From Nocardia wallacei (lineage in GTDB: Bacteria; Actinomycetota; Actinomycetes; Mycobacteriales; Mycobacteriaceae), in contig NZ_AP023396.1 in NCBI RefSeq assembly GCF_014466955.1, positions 1,922,001-1,986,000 on the forward strand: DNA of 64,000 nt. The letters run 5' to 3'. Shown one piece after another: positions 8,272 to 17,400 of the stretch (position 1 is the stretch's first letter; every line of letters begins with the position of its first letter). The position numbers and the translations under genes were made by a program. The notes under the pieces were generated by a model. It did not search any database. It worked only from the letters and a program-made list of their open reading frames with translations, and was not told where the DNA came from.

Positions 8272-10599
8272 TCACCGCAGCAGGTCTGCCACGGGCCCCA
8301 TCCGGTCCTCCCAGTCGCGGGGAGGCGGATTGTTTCCGGGCGGATGGAGGGCGTTCCATGGTGTGTGGTGTACTCCGGAAGCCCATTGGTCGGTGTCGGT
8401 GGCGGCGACGATCGCGGCTCTGGCGTCGCGTATGCGTTGTGGGTCGGTCGGGTCGGCCAGTAGCCGGTTGACACGTTGCTGGACCCGCATCGCGTGCTCG
8501 TTGCCGATCCAGGTCAGCATCCGGGCCGCGCCCCTTTGGTCGATCCCGGCGAGATTCATCCCGGTCGGTGGTGTCTCCCCGCTGGCCAACTTCTGCAAGG
8601 CCTTGATTTTCGGCAGCGTGGGGGTGGTCATGTAGTCGTCGACCCAGGCGCGTTGTGGGCCGCCGGGCAGTCCGCCGTCCAGCGTGACCCCGCCAGGATT
8701 GGCGCGGCGAAACCGGAAGGTCGAGGCTTGCAGCGTCGCCAGATCGGCGGCTGCCTCCGTCGCGTCTCCCCGGCCGCGCGCGACCAGGTTGGCGGAATGC
8801 TGCGCGCGCTCCATCGCGGCGACGACGTGACCGAGGTGTTTGTCGGCCAATGTTTCGTCCTCGGCGTTGGCGTCCACGATGCCCCAGGAGCGCAGGCCGT
8901 ATTGGATGAGTTTCTGGTTGGTGAAGCCGGCTCCGAGTAGTGCGCCGCGGGCGTCGGCGAGTGTCCCACCGACATCTTGGATGCCTTGCAAGGCTGCGGC
9001 CACGCCTCGGGCGGTGTCGATGCCGCCGTAACGTTTCGCGGCCGTTCGCGCGGCTTCGGCGAATTGCTGGCGGTTGAGGTAGGACTGGCGGTACCAGCCC
9101 TGTGCTCCGCCGAAACCTGGACTGTTCCACACGTTCCAGCTGGCGAGCTGTGCTTTGCGTTCGGTCCGGGAGAAGGGGCGCAGCGGTGAGCGGGTCCGCC
9201 CGGCGAGCCATTCGGTGGCGGGTGAATTGCTGATCGTGCTCACCGCGGCGAGCCCAGCCAGCATGCCGGCCCCGAGTGATCCGTTCGCGCGTGTGGTGCC
9301 CATTCCCATCACGGCGCCGGTTACACCGGCGCCCGGCCGGTCCCCGAGCGCTGCTCCCGCTACTCGCTGCGATATCCACTCGTGCCCGCGGTCCATGCCT
9401 TTGCTCAGCTGTGCCAGCTGGAAGATCGCGACGACCATGACGACGGCGGCGATGAACATCACCGAGGTGACCTGTCCCGGCGCCTGCCGGAAGAGGTTGC
9501 CGATGAACAACGTGTAGATGCCGACGAACACGATATAGGCGAACATGCGCGCCGCGCCGATCAGCGCGTCGGTCACATCGCGAACGAGAGCGATCTGCGT
9601 GGGACCGTAGACGAAACCACCGAACGCGAATCCGAGGATGGCGCGGAACAGGTGATAGATGGTTCGCATCGTCGATCCGAAGACCTTCCCGGTCAGATAC
9701 ACCGAGAACCCCAGCAGAACGACCACGGAAACCAGCAGGATCAGTCCCGCGCCCACCTGTCCCATCCCGGGGTTCTTCGCATGCGCGTAGGCCTGCGCGT
9801 CACCGCACGCGTTCATCGCCTCGAGGACTCGGTCGCCGCTGCCCGACCGCACGCCCGCGGTCCATGCGGCGCCGCAGCCCGGCCGCTCGTCGATGACGTG
9901 CCCGAAGTTCCATACCTGCACCGGTTTCCGCGCGAAGTTGTCGGCGAGCGTCTCCTGCATCGTCGCCACCACCTGGTCCGGGTCCGGGTTGCTGTTACCG
10001 TTCACTCCGGCGGCGACCGCGATGCCGACATCTCGGGCCTGGGCGAAGAACCCGTCGGCCGACAGCACCTCGCCGAGTGGATCGGCGAGGAACACCGGAC
10101 CCAGCACCGCCACGATGAACATCGTCACCACCTGCACCTTCGCCTTCGCGAAGTGGCCACGGATGACGAAGATGCCCACGATGAGCGCGCCTATGGTGAC
10201 ACCGGTGACGAGCGCGGCCGTCGTCGCGAGCTGTCCCGTCATCCCCTCGGCGACGCCCTCCAGGGCCACGCCCACCGTGCTCAACCAGCCGAGGCCGAGC
10301 ACGAATCCGATCATCCAGATCGCGGAGGTCACCAGCGCCATATAGCCCACGAATTCCAGTTCCAGCAGGGCCGACACCACCGTCTTGCCCGGACTGAACA
10401 AGCTGTAATCGGTCACGATCAGATAATTCGACAGGGAGACGCCCGAAGAATCGCGCACCTCCATCCACGCCAGTTCCTGATTCGCGGACGCACCGGACTG
10501 AGCCGCGGCAACCGCGCCGATTATCCCCGGGAACACGAACAACGCGAATAAGACGAAATAGACAGTGACAGCCCGCCGACTCCACAAGATATGCAGCAT
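8272..10599 (-). CDS. Polytopic membrane protein, VirB6/TrbL-like, with soluble C-terminal domain
   Basis: After a signal-anchor-like start (RRAVTVYFVLFALFVFPGII) the protein has roughly nine hydrophobic segments in its first ~430 residues, including FVGYMALVTSAIWMIGFVLG, QVVTMFIVAVLGPVFLA, AGLILLVSVVVLLGFSVYL and VMFIAAVVMVVAIFQLAQL. An exposed Cys-containing loop lies between them (PGCGAAW, NACGDA). The last ~330 residues are soluble, Ala/Arg-rich and helical. This resembles actinobacterial type IV secretion/conjugation channel proteins of the VirB6/TrbL kind, but no other transfer gene is near, so it is an orphan. The frame is open to 10680. I chose ATG 10599, directly before the first membrane helix, over the basic 27-residue extension. 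Confidence 0.75.
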   Translation of the reverse strand: MLHILWSRRAVTVYFVLFALFVFPGIIGAVAAAQSGASANQELAWMEVRDSSGVSLSNYLIVTDYSLFSPGKTVVSALLELEFVGYMALVTSAIWMIGFVLGLGWLSTVGVALEGVAEGMTGQLATTAALVTGVTIGALIVGIFVIRGHFAKAKVQVVTMFIVAVLGPVFLADPLGEVLSADGFFAQARDVGIAVAAGVNGNSNPDPDQVVATMQETLADNFARKPVQVWNFGHVIDERPGCGAAWTAGVRSGSGDRVLEAMNACGDAQAYAHAKNPGMGQVGAGLILLVSVVVLLGFSVYLTGKVFGSTMRTIYHLFRAILGFAFGGFVYGPTQIALVRDVTDALIGAARMFAYIVFVGIYTLFIGNLFRQAPGQVTSVMFIAAVVMVVAIFQLAQLSKGMDRGHEWISQRVAGAALGDRPGAGVTGAVMGMGTTRANGSLGAGMLAGLAAVSTISNSPATEWLAGRTRSPLRPFSRTERKAQLASWNVWNSPGFGGAQGWYRQSYLNRQQFAEAARTAAKRYGGIDTARGVAAALQGIQDVGGTLADARGALLGAGFTNQKLIQYGLRSWGIVDANAEDETLADKHLGHVVAAMERAQHSANLVARGRGDATEAAADLATLQASTFRFRRANPGGVTLDGGLPGGPQRAWVDDYMTTPTLPKIKALQKLASGETPPTGMNLAGIDQRGAARMLTWIGNEHAMRVQQRVNRLLADPTDPQRIRDARAAIVAATDTDQWASGVHHTPWNALHPPGNNPPPRDWEDRMGPVADLLR

Positions 10600-10794
10600 G
10601 CCGATGCCGCCGGGCTCGAATATTGTAGATGCGGCCGTCGGCCCCGTTCTTTTCCGTGGGGAACGGCACGTCGATCTCATCGGTTTCTCGTACCTTGCTC
10701 GCTCGAAAAGCGGAACTGTGCTTATGACTTGATTGAGCGTCGACGAATGACGGGCGGCACCGACCGAAACTCGCTTCGTTACTACGACAAAGAG

Positions 10795-11010
10795 CTAGCG
10801 TGACCGTAGTCGCCTGGGTGGTATCCCGGACAGTTCACGTTCGGCGCAACGTTCCAGCAATACGGGAATGTAATCGCGTACGGCGGCTTTGGATAGACGA
10901 TCATGAATTCGCTCAACGGTTGCCGCCACGGCCTCGAAAGGAGTCTCGGGGTGACTCGCGGCGAGTCGTGTGACAACAGATTTGATCTTCGAAGATTCGT
11001 TGTTACGCAT
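10795..11010 (-). CDS. Three-helix-bundle dimerisation domain protein (small)
   Basis: A 71-residue protein with the signature VVTRLAASHPETPFEAVAAT, then VERIHDR and a third helix VRDYIPVLLERCAEREL. This matches the small actinobacterial three-helix bundle domain that also occurs at the N-terminus of ArsC-type low-molecular-weight phosphatases. Freestanding copies are common and their role is not established; dimerisation is the family description. Start ATG 11010. The gene is isolated between the membrane protein, transcribed the same way with its start ~190 bases away, and the divergent toxin-like operon. The intervening sequences show nothing else I recognise. Confidence 0.75.
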   Translation of the reverse strand: MRNNESSKIKSVVTRLAASHPETPFEAVAATVERIHDRLSKAAVRDYIPVLLERCAERELSGIPPRRLRSR

Positions 11011-11277
11011 GGCCGTCCTCGTGCCGGAATGGAAGCACTATACCGCTGACTAGCGGCTCGGTGGGTGGCGGCACATTGATTCGCGCGCTGTTCCGGGCGA
11101 TACCGGTGATTTCGCCTATCCGACGCTTCCGTGGCCCGCGCCCGCCGGTTGAACTCGTCGGTGGCCGCTGGCGGCCGAAGACTGGCGATTCGCGTGGTGC
11201 GCGCGCTCGGCGAGACCTTCGACAATGTGGACGATGGTTCCGACCCTCCACGAGGGGTGTGCTGGCGGGAGTGCGTT

Positions 11278-13005
11278 GTGAGCGGGGCGATGTGGGTCGA
11301 TCCGGAGGCTCTCCGGGTGCGGGGGGCGGCGTTTCGGGAGGTCGGCGAGGAGGTCCGGCAGGCGGTGTCGCAGCTGCGGGCCGTGGTGTCCGCGCAGGGC
11401 CGATGGTGGGGCGATGACGAGTCCGGCGCGGCATTCGGCCAGACCTACGCACCGGACGTGGAGAAGGCGATCGCCGCTCTGCACGAACTCGCCGCCGCGC
11501 TACAAGGTTTCGGTGCGCAGGTGTCCGGTGTGTCCGACCGGGTGGCGACTGTTGATCGAGCGCTCGGGCAGCAGATCCAGAACACCACGGCCGCAAGCCA
11601 TTTCGATCGGCCATGGTCGAGTGCCGATCGGGTTCCCGGGGCGTCGGGAAACCAGTCCGCCGCCGCGACACCGGTTCTCACGCCCGATGACCCAGCGGGT
11701 CCGTCGAGCGCAGTCGCCGATCAGGGTTCGCCGGTGGACTCAGGAGGCATGGACCGCGTGCCGGTAGACGGCGGTCGCTCCGACCCTGTGGCACATCGCG
11801 ACCGGTCCGCACCAGCGGAAGAGAAGTCCGACTCCGCGGGAGAGAGTCCCGGCGCAGCGCGTGCGAACCAGGCGGACGGACCGACCGACCTCGACGAGGC
11901 GGAGGGCGGTGGTGTCGGACCGACCCGTAGTGACCAGCCTGCGTGGGCACGGGGCCGCGGCCCGGAAGCCGGGGCACGGTCGGCTGGTGGACAGCCCGCT
12001 GGACAGGGCGGACCCGGATCCGCGCCCGACAGGAACACCGGCGCCGCTCCCGGTGGACCGCGCGCCGCTGCCCGGCCCCCTGCGGTCGCCGCCGCGGGTG
12101 ACCGGACACCGCCGGGCACCCCTTGGTCCGGCAATCCCGACCCGTCTGCCCCGCCGCCTGGTCGCCCGTCGGCGCCTGCCCGGCGTGACGACGGCAAGCC
12201 CGTGGCGGACAACAGGTCCACGTCGCCGCGTAACCCGTCCGAAGGCCGGCCGCGGCCGGTCGCGGCCGGGTCGACCGCGGGCCCGCGTCCAGGCAGTGGA
12301 CCGGCGCGGATCGCGCGCGGCCTGGCCGACCGGCACGGTGTCGTCGTGTCCGGTTTCGACAAACCCGGCCTCGACGAAGCAGTGGTGGGTGAGTTCCTCG
12401 CAGCGGTCGATGACGTGCTCACGAGATATCCGGTGATCGACCTTCGCAGCGTCGGGTGCGGCGAGGTGGACGGCGACAGCCCCGTCCGGGTGGGGCAACT
12501 CGAACGGGACCCCGCCGGTGAGCATTCGCCCTCGGAATGGGCCGTGGTCCTCGACGGCGAGCTGGCGGCGAATCCGGACGCGCTCGCCGAAATCCTTCGG
12601 CGGCAATGCCGTCCCGGTGCCGCTGTGCCGGGCACGGAGTCCCGAGCGGTGTATGCGGTGACGGTCCGGGAGTTCGGTCGTGCGATCGATCGTGCGGGCG
12701 ATCGGCGCGCCCGCGGCGTTGCTCAGCGCACCCTGATCGCCGAGTACCTGAGCGGCGGCGCAGCCGACGAGATGAGCTTCGGTCAGGTCGTGGCCGGGTA
12801 TCGGCGCTGGCGCGATCAGCTCAGCGGAAGCGGTTTCGACAGGGGTGTCCTCGCGCCCGCGGATGCGCTCGCGGATGCCTTCACCGACGTGATGCTCAAC
12901 GACGGCAAGGCCAGCGAACCGGCGAAGACCTTGTGCCGCTTGCTCATCGACACCGCCGAGGCCGCGGCCCGGCCGCGGGCGGCGAGCGAGGGCGGGCACC
13001 GATAG
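11278..13005 (+). CDS. WXG/ESX-like protein with Pro-rich linker and degenerate zincin-like C-terminal domain
   Basis: A 575-residue protein. Residues 1-105 form a WXG100-like helical hairpin (WVDPEALRVRGAAFREVGEE, a WWG at 43-45, then helix APDVEKAIAALHELAAAL), as in substrates of ESX/type VII-like export. Residues ~110-345 are a disordered Pro/Gly/Ser/Arg linker. The C-terminal ~220 residues resemble the actinobacterial zincin-like toxin domain: VREFGRAIDRAG (463-474), a helix, YRRWRDQLSGSGFDRG, and PADALADAFTDVMLNDGKAS. In active members the first motif is HEFGH; here both His are Arg (REFGR, 464-468), so metal binding is probably lost. GTG 11278, preceded by GGCGGGAG, was chosen over the open frame to 11131; ATG 11290 is an alternative. 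It heads an operon with the next two genes. Confidence 0.75.
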   Translation: MSGAMWVDPEALRVRGAAFREVGEEVRQAVSQLRAVVSAQGRWWGDDESGAAFGQTYAPDVEKAIAALHELAAALQGFGAQVSGVSDRVATVDRALGQQIQNTTAASHFDRPWSSADRVPGASGNQSAAATPVLTPDDPAGPSSAVADQGSPVDSGGMDRVPVDGGRSDPVAHRDRSAPAEEKSDSAGESPGAARANQADGPTDLDEAEGGGVGPTRSDQPAWARGRGPEAGARSAGGQPAGQGGPGSAPDRNTGAAPGGPRAAARPPAVAAAGDRTPPGTPWSGNPDPSAPPPGRPSAPARRDDGKPVADNRSTSPRNPSEGRPRPVAAGSTAGPRPGSGPARIARGLADRHGVVVSGFDKPGLDEAVVGEFLAAVDDVLTRYPVIDLRSVGCGEVDGDSPVRVGQLERDPAGEHSPSEWAVVLDGELAANPDALAEILRRQCRPGAAVPGTESRAVYAVTVREFGRAIDRAGDRRARGVAQRTLIAEYLSGGAADEMSFGQVVAGYRRWRDQLSGSGFDRGVLAPADALADAFTDVMLNDGKASEPAKTLCRLLIDTAEAAARPRAASEGGHR

Positions 13006-13015
13006 GGCGCATGGA

Positions 13016-14464
13016 TTGAAGAAATCGAGCACTCAGGGTTCGGACGACCGGGACGCGGCCACCGTAACGACGACGGAACCGGGCGCGCACCAGCGTGAGC
13101 TGGATCGGCTGGCGGAGCAGATCGGCGCGGCGATCTCGGCCACGGCACCGGACGAGTGGCGGTGGGACGCGGTGTTCGTACTGACGACAAGCGCGGAGAC
13201 CGCGGAAATCGTGTGCGCCGAAGGCGATCAGGTCGTGCGCGTCGAGCCGCCGGAATCGGTCTGGGCGGCGGTGCGGCGGCACCGCGAGATATCGGCACGG
13301 CTCGAGCGCGGACCGTGGTGGCGGCTGCTGTTGTGGTCGGCTGAGGTCGGACCGGAGTTCCACTACGACTTCGGCGCGGAGCCGTTTCCGGAGGGACAGC
13401 TGTTCGCGCCGGAGGTCTATCGCGCGGATCTGCGGGCCTATCCGAGGTCCCGGTTGCCGGTGTGGCTGGCGGCGTACATCGGTCACCACGACCGGCAGGT
13501 CCGCTCGCCCCGGCAGGCCGTCGCGGCGGCCCGCGCCGATCGGGCGGCCGGCGCACAGCCGATTCGGCTGACGGACGAACTGCCGAACCTCCCGGTGCTG
13601 TGGGCGCGGTGGGCGGTGCTGTCGGCGGCGTTCGTGGCCGTGGGTTCGGACCGCGGCCCGCGTATCCTGCCGTCACTGGGGCGGTTCGAAAGCCCCCGGC
13701 GGCACGGCTCGACGCTGTATCTGCTACCGCCCGGGCGGGCGGTGCTGTCGGGCGGGGTGTGGGATTCGCCCATGTTGGACGCGGTGTACAACGACGGTGC
13801 CGAGATGCCGAAACTGTATGCCGGAGCGCCGGATTGGGTGACGGATCCCGTGCTGAACCGGCGAGCCGCGGTCGGGCTGCTGTCATTCTGCTACTGGTGG
13901 GACGGTGAGGCGTGGTACCGGGGGGAGTCGTCGTCGGAGCAGGCCGGCCCGGCCGTTCCCGGGGTGTGGAGTGCGGCGACGGTTGCCGAAATCGTCAAGA
14001 GTTTGCTTCCGGAAGTATCCGAGGTCTCGCTGCGTTCGGCGGTCGACACTCTCCTGGCCGCGGCGCAGGTGGGCGCGGCGTCTCATGACCATCTGGTCGC
14101 GATATTCGGTGATCCCGAGCGCTTCGATATCGATGGCGCCTTGTCGCAACTGACGTTGTCGGGTGCCGCGACCGCGACCCGGCGGCTACCGATGTCGGAG
14201 GCATTGGAGCGGGTCCGCGCCTACATTCTCGAGCGTGACTTGGATACGACGGACTATCCGCTGTCGCGACTGACCGCGACCCGGATCGGCGTCGGCTGGG
14301 CGGTGTCAGTACCGGCATCCACCGGTGAAATCGTCTTGGACCGAGCTGTTTTCTATGTGGCGGACGACGGCGTGGTGGAGCGTTCGTCCGCATCGATCGC
14401 CGCGGAGGAATACGCGCCCGGGTTCGAGCGGCGTTATCGGCAACGACTGGGGGTCTCGACCTGA
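13016..14464 (+). CDS. Immunity-like protein accompanying the toxin genes
   Basis: A 482-residue soluble protein without signal peptide. Residues ~25-160 (WWRLLLWSAEVGPEFHYDFG ... AEPFPEGQLFAPEVYRADL, LPVWLAAYIGH) recall DUF600/YezG-type immunity modules. The C-terminal ~90 residues (RIGVGWAVSVPA, DRAVFYVADDGVVE, EEYAPGFERRYRQR) look like a second small alpha/beta module of the kind found in SUKH or YrhB-like immunity proteins. Both comparisons are from memory and tentative. TTG 13016 is the only reasonable start (AGGG upstream), 10 bases after the WXG-like gene. The 8428-codon gene follows 34 bases later. A role neutralising or chaperoning one of the flanking toxin-like proteins is inferred from position. 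Confidence 0.6.
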   Translation: MKKSSTQGSDDRDAATVTTTEPGAHQRELDRLAEQIGAAISATAPDEWRWDAVFVLTTSAETAEIVCAEGDQVVRVEPPESVWAAVRRHREISARLERGPWWRLLLWSAEVGPEFHYDFGAEPFPEGQLFAPEVYRADLRAYPRSRLPVWLAAYIGHHDRQVRSPRQAVAAARADRAAGAQPIRLTDELPNLPVLWARWAVLSAAFVAVGSDRGPRILPSLGRFESPRRHGSTLYLLPPGRAVLSGGVWDSPMLDAVYNDGAEMPKLYAGAPDWVTDPVLNRRAAVGLLSFCYWWDGEAWYRGESSSEQAGPAVPGVWSAATVAEIVKSLLPEVSEVSLRSAVDTLLAAAQVGAASHDHLVAIFGDPERFDIDGALSQLTLSGAATATRRLPMSEALERVRAYILERDLDTTDYPLSRLTATRIGVGWAVSVPASTGEIVLDRAVFYVADDGVVERSSASIAAEEYAPGFERRYRQRLGVST

Positions 14465-14498
14465 ACACACTGCGTGGTGCGCACGGTCGGGATGAGTC

Positions 14499-17400
14499 AT
14501 GACGACGCCGTTTCAATTGCTGGCCGAGTTGCCGGAGCCGGTTCAGGTCGTGGTATTCGGCTCGGAGGTTCCGGCAGCGGATACCGGGAGTGGTGGCCGG
14601 GCCGCTGCGGCTCTCGAACAGACGGCCGCCGCGCTGGCCCGGGCGGTCGAGCGGATCGATGCGGAGATCGCGGCACTGCCGGACGGTGTGGGGGCGGAAC
14701 TGCACGACCGAATCTCGGATGCCGCGCGCCGGTTGTCCGAGGCTACGGCCGGTTCCGGGGAGTTCTGCCGCCGGCTGGCCGAGAGCACCACGCAATTCAA
14801 CGCCGACACCGAGAAAGAGGTGGCCTCGATGGCCGCCTTCGGTCTCATGACGGTCTACCAGATCATGGTCGCCGGAGGCTGGCACCCGATCCGAGCGTTC
14901 CAGATTCTGTCGGAGGCCAGGGCGAGGCATCTGGCCCGCTGGGCGGAATTCGTGGCGATGCGTGTCGGGAAGGGCGCCGCGGCGGCTGTCGAGCGGGCCG
15001 GTCTGCTGGCGACCCAGGTTGGTGGTTTCGCCGCGTTCGCCGGCGGGGTCGACGCCGGAATTCAGGCGTGGCAGGTGGGTGCGGGGCGACGCGACGGCAT
15101 GGACTGGGAATCGGTCGCCGTGGCTACGGTCGCCGGTGCGGGCGCCGCGGCGGGTGGTGCGCTGGGTGCCGGGTTGGCCATGCCCGCGTTGCCGCGCATT
15201 CAGCGGTTGTTGCCCGGCACCGCCTCGCTGCTCGTGGGCGGGTCGGTGATCGCCGTGGCGGGTGGTCTCGGCGGCGCGATCGGTGGCGCGCTGGGTGGCT
15301 ATGCGATGACCGGCCAGTTCCAGCTGACGTGGAACGAGGTCGGCAGCAACGTCCTGCTCGGTGTCGCCGAAGCCGCCGCGCATACGCGTACGCGTCTGGA
15401 AACGCCGGGGGGACTCGCCGCGTCGGCGAGCGACGACCTTCCGAAAATCCCTGGCGCCGAGGAGCTTTCGTCCGGTCTGCGGGTACAGCCGCCCGATCCG
15501 ACGGTCTCCGGTCCCGTCGACTCGCGGCCCGGCGGTCTCCACGGACACCAGAACGGCGATCACTCGCCGCGTGGGGCAGGTGACAGCGGGTATCTCGCTC
15601 CCGCCGCGGATGGTGGCGACGACGCCCGGGCGCTACTCCAGGAAGCCACCGAGCCGGTCGCTACTTCTGTGCCCGCACAGCGACGGGGAGAGGCCGCGAC
15701 CGCCACCGGGTCGACCGCCGAGGAACCCAGCGGTGTGCGGGCGGGTTCGGATGCGGCCACGATGGGAGACCGGGCCGTCCCTGTCGAGACGCGTCCATCG
15801 GATGCCGAACCCACGCCGGGTAGTGCGCCGACCGGAGCGACCACGCCCGCGCGGGGCGGTGACGGTGCGACACTGTCCGGCAGCAGTGCTGCTGTCGCGA
15901 CGCCGGATACGTTCGGCGGCAGGGTGCAGGGCGGTGACGGTGCGGCGACGCCGGACGGGTCCGGTGGGAGAGCGCGCGGTGGCGGGCCGCGGGGTGGTGA
16001 TGGTGCGGTGGCGCCGGATGGGTCGGGCGGCAGGGTGCGGGGTGGTGAGGGGGCGGTGGCGCCGGATGGGTCCGGCGGGAGAGTGCGGGGTGGTGAGGGG
16101 GCGGTGCTGCCGCCCAAGGTGCCCGGTTGGGTGCCGCGGGTCGGGGCGGGGGGTGGTGACGGTGCGACCGCGGCAGGGTCGTCCGGTACGGAAGGTGCGC
16201 CGAACGCGGGATCGACGACGGGGGTGGCGGAACCCGTTTCCGCGCCGCAAGGCGGTAGCGGGCGCCCGATCGACGGTGCGAGCGCACATGTTTCGCCGGT
16301 CGAGGGGAGCACGACTACCGAAGGCGAGTCCGCGCGCGAACCGGCGGCGGGAGAAGCGAACCGGATCGATCCCGACCAGTCGGCCGCCGACGGAACCTCG
16401 GACCCGGTGGCCGACGTTCGTCTCGCGGCAGCGGACCTGGCCGACAAGCTGGCGGATCTTCCGGTCGGGAATCCCGATGTGAAAGCGGATCTCACCCCCG
16501 AACAGCTCGCCCGGTTCGAAGCCGCGGCCAACGACGCGGTAGCACTGCATCGCCTCCGGGAGCGAGAGCTGGCCGCCGAGTCGTGGGAGCGGCGCAGGCA
16601 CGTGATGGAGCACGGCGACGCGGTGGAGTCGCTGCTGCGTTTTCTCGACGCGATCCGGGCGGGCACCGGCTTGACCCCGCGATGGAATCAGGCGATGGCG
16701 TTCCTGCTCGGTGAACGCGGTCTCATGCGGCAGATGGGCACCGGACAGGGCAAATCGCTTGTCGGAGCGCTGGATTCGCTGTGGCAGCTGTCGCGTGGCG
16801 AGCCCGTCGAACTCGCGAGCGGGCAGTCGATGCGGATCCATCACGTGATCACCACGACCGAGACACTGGCCAACGACGGGTTGCGGCAATTCGAGCAGCT
16901 GGTTCGCAGTCTCGGGTACGACGTCGCCCGCTGGGATCCACAGCATCCGCCGGGCGAGCCGGACCGCCCGACCGTGTATTACATGACCTACGACGAGCGC
17001 GCGACAGCACAGTTGCACGACCAGCCCCCGCCGGGGAAGACCGCGACCATCGATGAGGCGGACGCGGTCCTCGCGCACAACGCCACCGTGCATTACCTGT
17101 CCGACGGACAGCGTGAGGAGGCGTCGGACGTCGAAGCCGCACAGGTGAATCAGGTGCGGAAATTCCTCGAGGTCGTGCTGCGGAGCCGGATCACGAACGC
17201 ACCGAGGCTGGCCGAGCGTCTGGAAGAGCTCGGTGGCCGATCGTTCACCGCGGCGGAGCGGAAGGCAGCTCGATCGGTCACGTCGCGGTCGCTGCGTACG
17301 CAACCCGACCAGTGCCTCGAGACAGTGGCGGCCTTGTGGGAACGGCATACCGGCCGCACCTTCACGCGCGAAGAGACCGAGATGGCCCGTGCGTTCCTGG

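Noticed and set aside
9382..10551. 389-codon plus-strand frame opposite the VirB6/TrbL-like gene
   Set aside because: Its His/Arg/Asp-rich translation has no recognisable motif; the minus strand encodes well-formed membrane helices.
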